A DNA stretch of 11,169 bases from the NCBI GenBank assembly GCA_036390995.1, contig DASWAT010000199.1, positions 1-11,169 on the forward strand, read 5' to 3'. The notes below the pieces were generated by a model. The model was given only the letters and a program-made list of their open reading frames with translations, made no database searches and was not told the origin of the DNA. Positions 1 to 6,510 of the stretch are shown one piece after another. The DNA comes from DASQQQ01 sp036390995. Lineage in GTDB: Bacteria; Actinomycetota; UBA4738; HRBIN12. Both the position numbers and the translations under genes were made by a program. Position 1 is the first letter of the stretch; each line of letters starts with the position of its first letter.

Positions 1-427
1 AGTGGGCGTAGAGATCGCGCATCCGTTCGAGACGAGGATTCGGGCTTGGGGCGAGGTCCAGGGCTCGCTCGATCGCCGCACGCCCGTCGGTGAGGGACTC
101 GAGCCGGATGCGGTTCATCCGCTCCCACGCCTGCGGATGGAGTCGGTAGAAGTGCCGGCGTTCACCGGGCCGCGAGATCCGCTCCACGATCCCGATCCGT
201 GCGAGCGTGCTCATCGCCATGCTGATAGCCCCCGCCGACAGCCCGAGCGCCGTCCGCAGGTCGTCGACCGACTGTTCCGGCGGCTCGCAGACGACGAGCC
301 AGCCGAACACGCGAAGGACGCTCGGCGGCACGCCGCTCACGTCGGCGAAGGCGGCGACATGGTCGACGAAGTCGAGCTCCCACCCGTCCGGCTGGTCGAC
401 GGGGGTCGTGCCGCCACGTGCGCTCAT
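1..427 (-). CDS. GbsR/MarR-family transcriptional regulator (3' end cut by window edge)
   Basis: The reading frame starts with ATG at 427 and stays open for 142 codons to the window edge, so the C-terminus is missing, probably by about 20-35 residues judging from the usual 160-180 of the family. Residues 36-96 form a winged helix: the recognition helix region reads LSAGAISMAMSTLARIGIVE and is followed by a wing RISRPGERRHFYRL. This wording (serine-rich recognition helix, 'GIVER...PGERR.FYRL') is typical of GbsR/MarR regulators (COG1510-like). The ATG overlaps the TGA stop of the upstream permease as ATGA (427-424), so the regulator is translationally coupled and is the third gene of the efflux operon. 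Known relatives are DNA-binding repressors next to ABC exporters. I infer that it represses its own operon through the dyads at 2984-3010. Ligand unknown. Being last in the operon is less common than being first. Confidence 0.8.
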   Translation of the reverse strand, partial: MSARGGTTPVDQPDGWELDFVDHVAAFADVSGVPPSVLRVFGWLVVCEPPEQSVDDLRTALGLSAGAISMAMSTLARIGIVERISRPGERRHFYRLHPQAWERMNRIRLESLTDGRAAIERALDLAPSPNPRLERMRDLYAH

Positions 428-2058
428 GCGCCCACCAGGTCCCGTCGGCCGAACGCTGCGATGCCTCCGACGGCCGCCAGGAGGCCGAGCCCGACGAGCC
501 ACGCGGCAGCCGTCCAGTTGGGATCGGCGGCCGGCACCGGGGTGATGTGGAGCAGCGGAGACGTGTCGCGCAGCCAGTGGTTGGAGTCGAAGGCCGCGGC
601 GAAGGTCTCGACGATGAACGACCACACGACGAGCCCGTAGGCCACGCCGATCGCCCCTCGTGGCCACAGGCCGAAGGCAAGACCGCCGATGCCGAGCACG
701 AACACGGCCGGAGGGACGACGTTCAGCCCTGCCTTCACCAGCTCGCCGAAGCCGACGTCGGCGTGTTGGCTGATGGCACCGAGCCAGGCGGCCACGCCGG
801 CGAGCACGCTCGCGACCACGACGAGCCCGGCGGCCACGCCCAGCCGGACCGCCAGCCACCGCCACCGCGCCACGGGCCGGACCAGCAGGTTCTCCAGATG
901 GCCGGCCGCCTCCTCGTTCCGCGCGGCCGTGATCTGGCCAGCCACCGCGATCGCCATCAGGCCGGCCGCGATCACGAACACGAACCCGAGGTACGAGGCG
1001 GCCCCGGAGGTGGTGCCGCCGAGCCGCTGGATCGCCTGCTCGATGCCCTGCGCCCCCCGCAGCGCGGTCCCCGCCGCCTGGGCGACCAGGCCGAAGACCA
1101 GACCGGTCACGACGAGCGCCGCGATCCAGGCCGCGATCACCGGGCGCGTGAGGCGGATCGTCAGGCCGGCCTGGCCCCCGAGCAGGAGCGTGCGTGGACG
1201 CTGCGTGTCCCGGCTCGCGAACGCGCTCGCCCCAAGGTCCCGCCGCTTCGCCACGCGCAGCGCGGCGACCACGAGCACCACCACGAGGGCCACGATCGGG
1301 ACGAACGCGAGCGGGTCCGATCCGGTGAGCGGGCGGAGCTCCTCGATCCAGCCGAGCGGGCTCGCCCACCGGAGCCACGCGAGCCCGGGGTCGGAGTCGG
1401 CGACCATCCTGATCAGGTAGGAGGCCGCGAGGACGCCCGCGCCGATCAGGTTGGCATCGTGCCGGGTCGCGGCGAGCTGACCGACGAACATGCCGATCGC
1501 CATGAACATCACCGCGGCGGCAAGGAGCGATGTCGCGAAGAACAGCGAGGCGCCGATCCCGATGTTCACCTTGGAGGAGGCTCCGGCCGCCGCCGTCAGG
1601 AGCGCCGTCGGCACCCACAGCGCGACGGATCCAGCGCCGAGCCCGATCGCCGCCTGCACGGCCGCTCGAGCGCGGGTGGTCTGCCCCGACAGGAACAGCT
1701 CCCACCGACCCGCATCCTCTTCGCCGCGTTGCACCCGCGTCGCGATGAGCAAACCCCAGATCGCCCCGAGGATGATCACGGTCATCCCCGACTTGTACGC
1801 CGTGTAGCCGGCCACCGTGTCGAGCCGGCGGAGAGGGCCGAACAGGGCCGCCCATGCGGCGTTGCCTTGGAACGAGAGCGCCACCTTCGCTCGGGAGGCC
1901 GCCGTGGGGAACAGCGACGGGTACGAAGACGCCGATGCCGCGATCGACGCCCCGAAGACCAAGCCCCACAGGACTCCCTGCCGGCCGGCTCGCCTGCCGG
2001 TGGTGACGGCCACCACCCTCGAGGCACGGCGCTCCCCGTAAGCCCCCCTACGCCGCAT
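424..2058 (-). CDS. ABC-2 type transporter permease, 'exporter of polyketide antibiotics' class
   Basis: A 544-residue integral membrane protein with about twelve hydrophobic segments, arranged as two similar halves. Each half starts with a membrane segment (about 29-48 and 305-326), then a helix ending in a charged stretch (TRVQRGEEDAGRWELFLSG at 107-125; ITAARNEEAAGHLENLLVR at 376-394), and closes with RRDLGAS (272-278) or RRDLVGA (538-544). This internal duplication and length match the full-length fused permeases of the TnrB-like export family (COG3559), which are twice the size of ordinary ABC-2 permeases. The start at 2058 is preferred over an upstream in-frame codon at 2082 because GGGGGGAG lies six bases before it. 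The gene overlaps the end of the ATPase gene by 11 bases and the regulator by four. It probably forms the membrane channel energised by the neighbouring ATPase. Substrate unknown; drugs, ionophores or lipids are possible. Confidence 0.85.
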   Translation of the reverse strand: MRRRGAYGERRASRVVAVTTGRRAGRQGVLWGLVFGASIAASASSYPSLFPTAASRAKVALSFQGNAAWAALFGPLRRLDTVAGYTAYKSGMTVIILGAIWGLLIATRVQRGEEDAGRWELFLSGQTTRARAAVQAAIGLGAGSVALWVPTALLTAAAGASSKVNIGIGASLFFATSLLAAAVMFMAIGMFVGQLAATRHDANLIGAGVLAASYLIRMVADSDPGLAWLRWASPLGWIEELRPLTGSDPLAFVPIVALVVVLVVAALRVAKRRDLGASAFASRDTQRPRTLLLGGQAGLTIRLTRPVIAAWIAALVVTGLVFGLVAQAAGTALRGAQGIEQAIQRLGGTTSGAASYLGFVFVIAAGLMAIAVAGQITAARNEEAAGHLENLLVRPVARWRWLAVRLGVAAGLVVVASVLAGVAAWLGAISQHADVGFGELVKAGLNVVPPAVFVLGIGGLAFGLWPRGAIGVAYGLVVWSFIVETFAAAFDSNHWLRDTSPLLHITPVPAADPNWTAAAWLVGLGLLAAVGGIAAFGRRDLVGA

Positions 2059-2962
2059 GTGAGGCTCCCCCCTCGGCGTCACCGTCGGCGCCGTAGTGGG
2101 CCAGGAACAGCTCCTCGAGCGACGGCTCCTTGCTGACCAGATGGCGAACGCCGGCCGCGGCGAGCACGCCGATGAGCTGCTCGACCGGGCCGGTGACCTG
2201 GCAGCGGACGCGGTTGCCGTCGACCTCCACCGCGCTCACGCCCGGGACGGTCGTGAGGTCCGGGACCGAGCCGTCGAGCTCGGCGTCGATCGAGAGCGCC
2301 GAGAGATGGCGCATCTCCGCGAGCGTCCCGACCTCGACGAGGTGGCCCGCACGCAGGATCGCGATCCGATCGCAGACCGCCTCGACCTCGGCGAGGATGT
2401 GCGAGGAGAGGAAGATGGTCTGACCGCGCTCGCGCGCCTCCTCCACGCACTCGCGGAACGCGCGCTCCATCAACGGGTCCAGGCCGCTCGTCGGCTCGTC
2501 GAGCAGGAGCAGATCGGCCCTCGTCATCAACCCGGCGATCAGGATGAGCTTCTGGCGGTTCCCCTTCGAGTACGCCCGAACCTTCTTGGACGGGTCGAAC
2601 TCGAACCGCTGGAGCAGCAGGTCCCGGTAGGCGGTGTCGACCCGTCCGTGGACGCGCCCGAGCAGATGGAGCGTCTCCATCCCGGTGAGCGACGGCCACA
2701 GGCTGGCCTCACCGGGTACGTAGGCGACGCGCCGGTGGGCCTCGACGGGGTCGCGTTGGGCGTCGATGCCGAAGATCTCCGCCCGGCCGCTGGTCGCCTG
2801 GATCAGGCCGAGCAGCAGCCGGATGGTGGTCGTCTTGCCAGCCCCGTTCGGGCCCAGGTACCCGATCACCTCGCCCTCGGGCACCTCCAGGTTCAACGAG
2901 ACGAGCGCCTGGGTCTTCCCGAACGACTTCGACAGATCCTCGGTCCGGATCGCGAGCGTCAT
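2048..2962 (-). CDS. ABC transporter ATP-binding protein (drug/antibiotic exporter type)
   Basis: A 304-residue nucleotide-binding subunit. Visible motifs: Walker A GPNGAGKT (37-44), signature YSKGN (131-135) in place of LSGGQ, Walker B LLLLDEP (151-157), D-loop SGLD (159-162) and switch histidine H188 in FLSSH. The Q-loop position reads YVPGEASLWPSLTG (81-94), with no glutamine; this and the YSKGNRQK signature are, from memory, usual for ATPases paired with COG3559 permeases, so I do not read them as damage. After about residue 215 there is a C-terminal regulatory tail ending in LVSKEPSLEELFLAHYG, as in daunorubicin-resistance-like (DrrA) ATPases. The start is the ATG at 2962, with GGAGAGGGG seven bases upstream; a TTG at 2980 extends the frame but lacks such a site and a family counterpart. 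It is the first gene of the operon with the permease and regulator and likely drives export across the cytoplasmic membrane. Confidence 0.9.
   Translation of the reverse strand: MTLAIRTEDLSKSFGKTQALVSLNLEVPEGEVIGYLGPNGAGKTTTIRLLLGLIQATSGRAEIFGIDAQRDPVEAHRRVAYVPGEASLWPSLTGMETLHLLGRVHGRVDTAYRDLLLQRFEFDPSKKVRAYSKGNRQKLILIAGLMTRADLLLLDEPTSGLDPLMERAFRECVEEARERGQTIFLSSHILAEVEAVCDRIAILRAGHLVEVGTLAEMRHLSALSIDAELDGSVPDLTTVPGVSAVEVDGNRVRCQVTGPVEQLIGVLAAAGVRHLVSKEPSLEELFLAHYGADGDAEGGASHAA
2065..2072 (-). promoter_or_regulatory. Ribosome binding site deciding the permease start
   Basis: GGGGGGAG on the minus strand, six bases before the ATG at 2058. It lies inside the last codons of the ATPase gene and supports the shorter permease start rather than the in-frame codon at 2082. 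Confidence 0.6.
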
Positions 2963-2983
2963 GTCCTTGCCCCTCTCCAATCT

Positions 2984-3010
2984 TCATTCCTTTCAGAAAG
3001 TCCTGAATGA
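2984..3010 (-). promoter_or_regulatory. Candidate operator of the ABC operon (overlapping dyads)
   Basis: Three inverted repeats overlap within 27 bases: outer arms TCATTC/GAATGA; TTCAG-N6-CTGAA (2992-3007); and the odd palindrome CTTTCAGAAAG (2990-3000). The cluster begins on the last base of the -10 box and covers the expected transcription start, the classic place for a repressor site. MarR-type dimers bind dyads of this size. I infer that the regulator at 1-427 binds here, but the sequence does not prove it. Confidence 0.5.
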
Positions 3011-3038
3011 CCATAGGCTCGATCCTCGGATCCGTCAA
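3010..3038 (-). promoter_or_regulatory. Sigma70-type promoter of the ABC efflux operon
   Basis: On the minus strand, -35 TTGACG (3038-3033) and -10 TATGGT (3015-3010) are separated by exactly 17 bases. The expected start is near 3002-3004, giving a leader of about 40 bases to the ATPase ATG at 2962. It is the best consensus promoter in the window. Its -35 region lies close upstream of the divergent glycosylase promoter, so the two polymerases may compete. Confidence 0.65.
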
Positions 3039-3050
3039 CGCCCGCCGGAC

Positions 3051-3056
3051 TACTCT
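3051..3056 (+). promoter_or_regulatory. -10 box for leaderless glycosylase mRNA
   Basis: TACTCT fits the actinobacterial TANNNT -10 and ends six bases before the GTG at 3063, so transcription would begin at or next to the start codon. No Shine-Dalgarno sequence precedes the GTG, which supports leaderless translation. No clear -35 is visible. Confidence 0.45.
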
Positions 3057-3062
3057 GCCTCC

Positions 3063-3956
3063 GTGTCCACTCGACTCATCCCGCTCCACCCCCCGGTCGA
3101 CCTCGTGGAGACGCTCCAGCCGCTGTGGCGCGGCAGGGCGGATCCGACGATGCGCATCCGCCGCGACGAGATCGTCCGGGCCTCCCGAACGCCGGAGGGA
3201 CCCGCCACGGTGCGCCTCCTGCCGAGGGAGGGAAGCGTCCTCGTGGAGGCGTGGGGACAGGGAGCGGGATGGATGCTCGAGCACGCGCCCGGATGGTGCG
3301 GCGCGCTCGATCCGGACGGGTTCGATCCGCCGCGGGGGGTCGTTCGGGACGCGTGGCGCCGTCACCAGGGCCTGCGGATCCCCCGGACCGGCCTGGTGAC
3401 CGAGGCGCTGATCCCGATCGTGCTCGAGCAGAAGGTGACCGGGATGGAAGCGCGCCGGGCGTATGCGCGGATGGTCAGGGCGCTGGGAGAACCGGCCCCA
3501 GGGCCGTTCGGCCTCACGCTCCCGCCGGACCCCGGTCGGATGGCCGAGCTCCCCTACTTCGCGTTCCACCCGTTCGGGGTCGAGCGCAAGCGGGCTGAGG
3601 TGCTCCGCGCGCTCTGCTCGAAGGCGGACCGGCTCGACGCGGCGGCTTCGCTCCCGATAGAGGATGCCAAGGGGGCGATCGGCGCGCTGCGGGGGATCGG
3701 TCCCTGGAGCGTGGCCGAGGTGGCCCGGATCGCGCTCGGCGACGCGGACGCGGTCTCGGTCGGCGACGTCCACGTACCGCACGTCGTGGCGTGGGCGCTC
3801 GCACGTGAGCCTCGCGGCACTGACGAGCGCATGCTCGAGCTCCTCGAACCGTACCGCCCGCACCGTGGCCGGGTGCAGCTGCTGCTGGAGGCCTCGGGCG
3901 TGCGCGCCCCGGCGTTCGGCCCGCGGATGGAGCCTCGGTCCATCGACCGGATCTGA
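3063..3956 (+). CDS. DNA-3-methyladenine glycosylase, AlkA/HhH-GPD family
   Basis: A 297-residue base-excision repair enzyme that removes alkylated purines such as 3-methyladenine by cutting the glycosidic bond. The C-terminal half carries the helix-hairpin-helix-GPD signature: the helix VTEALIPIVLEQKVTGMEAR matches the family's 'II.QQVS...A' segment, then LRGIGPWSVAEVA with G211-I-G-P-W215 as the hairpin, and GDVHV with D235 in the position of the catalytic aspartate (Asp238 of E. coli AlkA). The first 110 or so residues resemble the AlkA N-terminal domain only loosely. No methyltransferase (Ada) domain is fused. The frame is open further upstream to 2766, but that part covers the ATPase gene on the other strand; the GTG at 3063, with a -10 just before it, is the likely start. 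It diverges from the ABC operon. Substrate range within AlkA-like enzymes cannot be told from the sequence. Confidence 0.85.
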   Translation: MSTRLIPLHPPVDLVETLQPLWRGRADPTMRIRRDEIVRASRTPEGPATVRLLPREGSVLVEAWGQGAGWMLEHAPGWCGALDPDGFDPPRGVVRDAWRRHQGLRIPRTGLVTEALIPIVLEQKVTGMEARRAYARMVRALGEPAPGPFGLTLPPDPGRMAELPYFAFHPFGVERKRAEVLRALCSKADRLDAAASLPIEDAKGAIGALRGIGPWSVAEVARIALGDADAVSVGDVHVPHVVAWALAREPRGTDERMLELLEPYRPHRGRVQLLLEASGVRAPAFGPRMEPRSIDRI

Positions 3957-3957
3957 G

Positions 3958-3974
3958 CCGGCCGGACGGCCCGG
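3958..3974 (+). terminator. Possible GC-rich hairpin after the glycosylase gene
   Basis: CCGGCC-GGAC-GGCCCGG can fold into a six-pair stem with one bulged C and a four-base loop, one base after the TGA stop. No run of T follows, so this could be a weak U-less terminator or merely a GC-rich coincidence. Confidence 0.25.
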
Positions 3975-3994
3975 GGGGATCCCGCACGTCCCCG

Positions 3995-4000
3995 TATGAT
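3995..4000 (+). promoter_or_regulatory. -10 box upstream of rocD
   Basis: TATGAT is one mismatch from TATAAT in an otherwise very GC-rich gap. The expected start near 4006-4007 leaves a leader of about 50 bases before the rocD ATG. No recognisable -35 lies at 16-18 bases upstream, so it may need an activator or an alternative sigma factor. Confidence 0.45.
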
Positions 4001-4037
4001 GGCCGCGGGCGGGGGTTCGGCCATCCGGCCACACCGC

Positions 4038-4046
4038 GGAAGGAGG
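4038..4046 (+). promoter_or_regulatory. Ribosome binding site of rocD
   Basis: GGAAGGAGG, a near-perfect Shine-Dalgarno sequence, ends ten bases before the ATG at 4057. In contrast to the glycosylase and glnA, this gene is clearly a leadered transcript. Confidence 0.7.
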
Positions 4047-4056
4047 CGTCACCACG

Positions 4057-5295
4057 ATGTCGACCCACACCGAGCGCACCTCCGGCACCGGCACCGCCGA
4101 GCAGATCGAGCTGGTCGAGCGGTACAGCGCGCACAACTACCATCCCCTCCCCGTGGTGGTCTCCGAGGCCGAGGGCGCGTGGGTCACCGACGTCGACGGC
4201 CGGCGCTACCTCGACATGCTGTCCGCGTACTCGGCGCTCAACTTCGGCCACCGTCACCCCGCGCTGATCGAGGCGGCGAAGCGCCAATTGGACAGGCTCA
4301 CGCTCACGAGCCGCGCCTTCCACAACGATCGGTTCGGCCGGTGGGCCAAGGAGCTCGCCGACCTGGCCGGCATGGAGATGGTCCTGCCCATGAACACCGG
4401 CGCCGAGGGCGTCGAGACCGCCATCAAGGCCGCCCGCAAGTGGGGTTACGAGCGCAAGGGCGTGCCCGAGGGCCGGGCGAAGATCCTCGTGTGCGAGCAC
4501 AACTTCCACGGCCGCACCACCACGATCGTTGGGTTCTCCTCCGACCCGGAGTCTCGGGAAGGCTTCGGACCGTTCACGCCGGGGTTCGTCACGGTGCCCT
4601 ACGGCGATGCCGGCGCCCTGGCCGACGCGATCGACGACGACACGGTGGGGTTCCTCGTCGAGCCGATCCAGGGCGAGGCCGGCGTCATCGTCCCCCCCGA
4701 CGGGTACCTCCGGAGAGCCCGCGAACTCTGCACCGAGCGGGGCGTCCTTCTGATCGCCGACGAGATCCAGTCGGGCCTGGGCCGCACCGGGTCCACGTTC
4801 GCCTGCGAGCACGAAGGGGTCGTGCCCGACGTCTACATCCTCGGGAAGGCACTCGGCGGCGGGATCATGCCGCTGTCGGCGGTCGTCTCGAGCCGCGAGA
4901 TCCTCGGCGTGTTCACGCCCGGGACGCACGGCTCGACGTTCGGCGGCAACCCGCTGGCCTGCGCGATCGGCCTCGAGGTGCTGGCGATCCTCCGCACCGG
5001 CGAGCTCCAGGAGCGGTCGAAGAAGCTCGGCGAGCACATGCTCCGCACGCTCCGCGACGCCGCGCTGCCGGCGGTGGACGAGGTGCGTGGCCGCGGCCTG
5101 TGGGCCGGCATCCAGCTCACGGCCGAGGCGATGCCAGCCCGCGAGCGCTGCGAGGAACTCATGGCCCGCGGGGTCCTGGCCAAGGACACCCATGAGAGCA
5201 CGATCCGGCTTGCGCCACCCCTGGTGATCTCCGAGTCGGACCTCGACTGGGCGCTCGAGCAGGTCCTCGGCGTGCTCGAGGCTGCCGCCTCGTAG
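4057..5295 (+). CDS. rocD: Ornithine aminotransferase (ornithine-oxo-acid transaminase)
   Basis: A 412-residue class III PLP-dependent aminotransferase that converts L-ornithine and 2-oxoglutarate to glutamate-5-semialdehyde and glutamate, linking arginine breakdown to proline and glutamate. It is cytosolic. The N-terminal part SAHNYHPLPVVVSEAEGAWV and DGRRYLDMLSAYSALNFGH are the ornithine aminotransferase wording. NTGAEGVETAIKAARKWGY (from N113) binds the cofactor phosphate, HNFHGRT follows, D235 in ADEIQSGLGRTG contacts the PLP ring nitrogen, and K264 in LGKALGGG is the Schiff-base lysine. GSTFGGNPLACAIGLE and the C-terminal GLWAGIQL complete the fold. Length is normal for the family (about 400). 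It is separated from the upstream glycosylase by 100 bases with its own -10, and converges on the phosphodiesterase gene with a 42-base gap. It probably supplies or drains the glutamate pool shared with the nearby glutamine synthetase, but no joint control is visible. Confidence 0.92.
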   Translation: MSTHTERTSGTGTAEQIELVERYSAHNYHPLPVVVSEAEGAWVTDVDGRRYLDMLSAYSALNFGHRHPALIEAAKRQLDRLTLTSRAFHNDRFGRWAKELADLAGMEMVLPMNTGAEGVETAIKAARKWGYERKGVPEGRAKILVCEHNFHGRTTTIVGFSSDPESREGFGPFTPGFVTVPYGDAGALADAIDDDTVGFLVEPIQGEAGVIVPPDGYLRRARELCTERGVLLIADEIQSGLGRTGSTFACEHEGVVPDVYILGKALGGGIMPLSAVVSSREILGVFTPGTHGSTFGGNPLACAIGLEVLAILRTGELQERSKKLGEHMLRTLRDAALPAVDEVRGRGLWAGIQLTAEAMPARERCEELMARGVLAKDTHESTIRLAPPLVISESDLDWALEQVLGVLEAAAS

Positions 5296-5337
5296 GCGAA
5301 CTCGGGTCCCGCGGGGCTCTGGGAGGGTCCGCGCGGC

Positions 5338-6510
5338 TCACGCTCGGTGGATCAGGAACGGCACCTGTTGCTCCACCGGATCGAAGGAGCCGTGGTGGCC
5401 GACCAGCGAGGCTTGGATCGGGTCGACCTCCCGTTGAACCACCACAACCCGATCGCGGGCAGCCGCGACGACGTCGCCGATCCGTAACCGGGCCTCGGGG
5501 CCGATCGCCGGGCCGAACCATCGCGCCTCGACGGCCTCCTCACGCGAAATGATCCACATGCGATCGCCGAGCGATCCCCGCCACGTCGCGAGGACGTCGC
5601 CTTCGGCCCCCGGCTCGGTGTACAGATGCCGAACGCGGCCCTCGCCGCCCACCATCGCCACGCCTTCCACGAGTTCTGGACGATCACCGAGGTCGATCCT
5701 GTCGGCCTCGGCCACGTCGACGATCCCGTGATCGCCGGTGACGACCAAGGCCGACCCCGGTGGCAGCCGCTCGGCCAGATCGGCCGCCAGCCGATCGACG
5801 TGGGCGAGCTCCAGGCTCCAGGCCTCGGAGGCTGCACCGCGCACGTGCGCCGTCGTGTCCAGGTTCGCGTGATACGCGTAGGCGAACCGGGCCGAGCCCT
5901 CGGCCAGGACCCCGGAGGAGGCGGTCGCGACATCCCCCATCCCGAACCCGGGGTGCATCCGCGCTCCCCGGAACACGGCCTGGGTGAGCCCGCTCCCCAC
6001 GTGCTCGACCGAGCCCACCACCACGCTGTCCACGCCCTGCGCCGCGGCCCGCTCGAACAGCGTGGAGTTCGGTTGGACCCACTCGGGTGGGTAGGTCGAC
6101 CGCAGGTCGGTGCGCCGTCCGCGCCCGTACGGCTCCCACCGGAGCGCGTTGATGGGTCGATCCAGGTCCGGGAGCGCGAACGTGTAGCCGACCATGCCGT
6201 GCTCGCCGGGCGAGAGTCCCGTGCCGATCGACGTCAGGCTCGTCGCGGTGGTCGCGGGGAACCCGGCCGACAGCCGGCGGGCATCGGGCCGATCCATGAG
6301 CGTCGAGAGGAACGGCGCCCGATCCCGCCGGGCCTGGAGCTGCCGCCAGCCCAGCCCGTCCACCAACAGGAGACATACGCTCCCGAGCGGCCCGATACCG
6401 ACCGGATCGTCCAGCCCGGCCACGCCCAAGGCCGCGAACAGCGACCGGCCGAGGTCGGCCAGGGTGTCCTTGCCGTACGCGGGAGCCATGGGCAGCGCAG
6501 CCGCCGTCAC
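5338..6510 (-). CDS. Alkaline phosphatase superfamily phosphodiesterase / nucleotide pyrophosphatase-like protein
   Basis: A 390-residue member of the type I phosphodiesterase/nucleotide pyrophosphatase family (PF01663-like). The two-metal site is readable: D51 in LLVDGLGW, nucleophile region FPATTATSLTSIGTG (84-98, candidate Thr87 or Thr88), HGMVGY (104-109), D218 and H222 in HANLDTTAH, D260-H261 in TGDHG, and H372/H373 in VGHHGSF. Such enzymes cleave phosphodiesters, commonly releasing nucleoside monophosphates; the real substrate here is unknown. No signal peptide or membrane segment is seen, so a cytosolic place is likely. The chosen start is the GTG at 6510: it overlaps the glnE stop as GTGA and has GGAGG seven bases upstream (6522-6518). 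The ATG at 6489 has no such site. It is the last gene of the glnE unit and must be translated in step with glnE. The frame stays open well upstream within glnE, but that stretch is antisense-like shadow, not protein. Confidence 0.8.
   Translation of the reverse strand: MTAAALPMAPAYGKDTLADLGRSLFAALGVAGLDDPVGIGPLGSVCLLLVDGLGWRQLQARRDRAPFLSTLMDRPDARRLSAGFPATTATSLTSIGTGLSPGEHGMVGYTFALPDLDRPINALRWEPYGRGRRTDLRSTYPPEWVQPNSTLFERAAAQGVDSVVVGSVEHVGSGLTQAVFRGARMHPGFGMGDVATASSGVLAEGSARFAYAYHANLDTTAHVRGAASEAWSLELAHVDRLAADLAERLPPGSALVVTGDHGIVDVAEADRIDLGDRPELVEGVAMVGGEGRVRHLYTEPGAEGDVLATWRGSLGDRMWIISREEAVEARWFGPAIGPEARLRIGDVVAAARDRVVVVQREVDPIQASLVGHHGSFDPVEQQVPFLIHRA

Noticed and set aside
418..2136. A 572-codon open frame on the plus strand opposite the permease
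   Set aside because: Very rich in Arg, Asp, Pro and His with no domain wording; it is the usual open antisense frame of a 70% GC gene. The minus-strand permease has clear membrane segments, an internal repeat and a ribosome site.
2048..2962. ABC ATPase possibly degenerate because the Q-loop lacks Gln and the signature is YSKGN
   Set aside because: Walker A, Walker B, D-loop and H-loop are intact and these variants are usual in ATPases of this exporter class.
4003..4039. Possible folded leader of rocD: CCGCGG arms at 4003-4008 and 4034-4039 around a GGCC/GGCC stem, touching the ribosome site
   Set aside because: The best -10 (3995-4000) would start transcription near 4006-4007, so most of the left arm would not be in the mRNA; in such GC-rich DNA short arms arise by chance.
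5296..5337. Bidirectional terminator between the convergent rocD and phosphodiesterase genes
   Set aside because: Only short GC arms (CCGCG/CGCGG with an 18-base loop) and no T tract on either side; I cannot support a hairpin terminator here.
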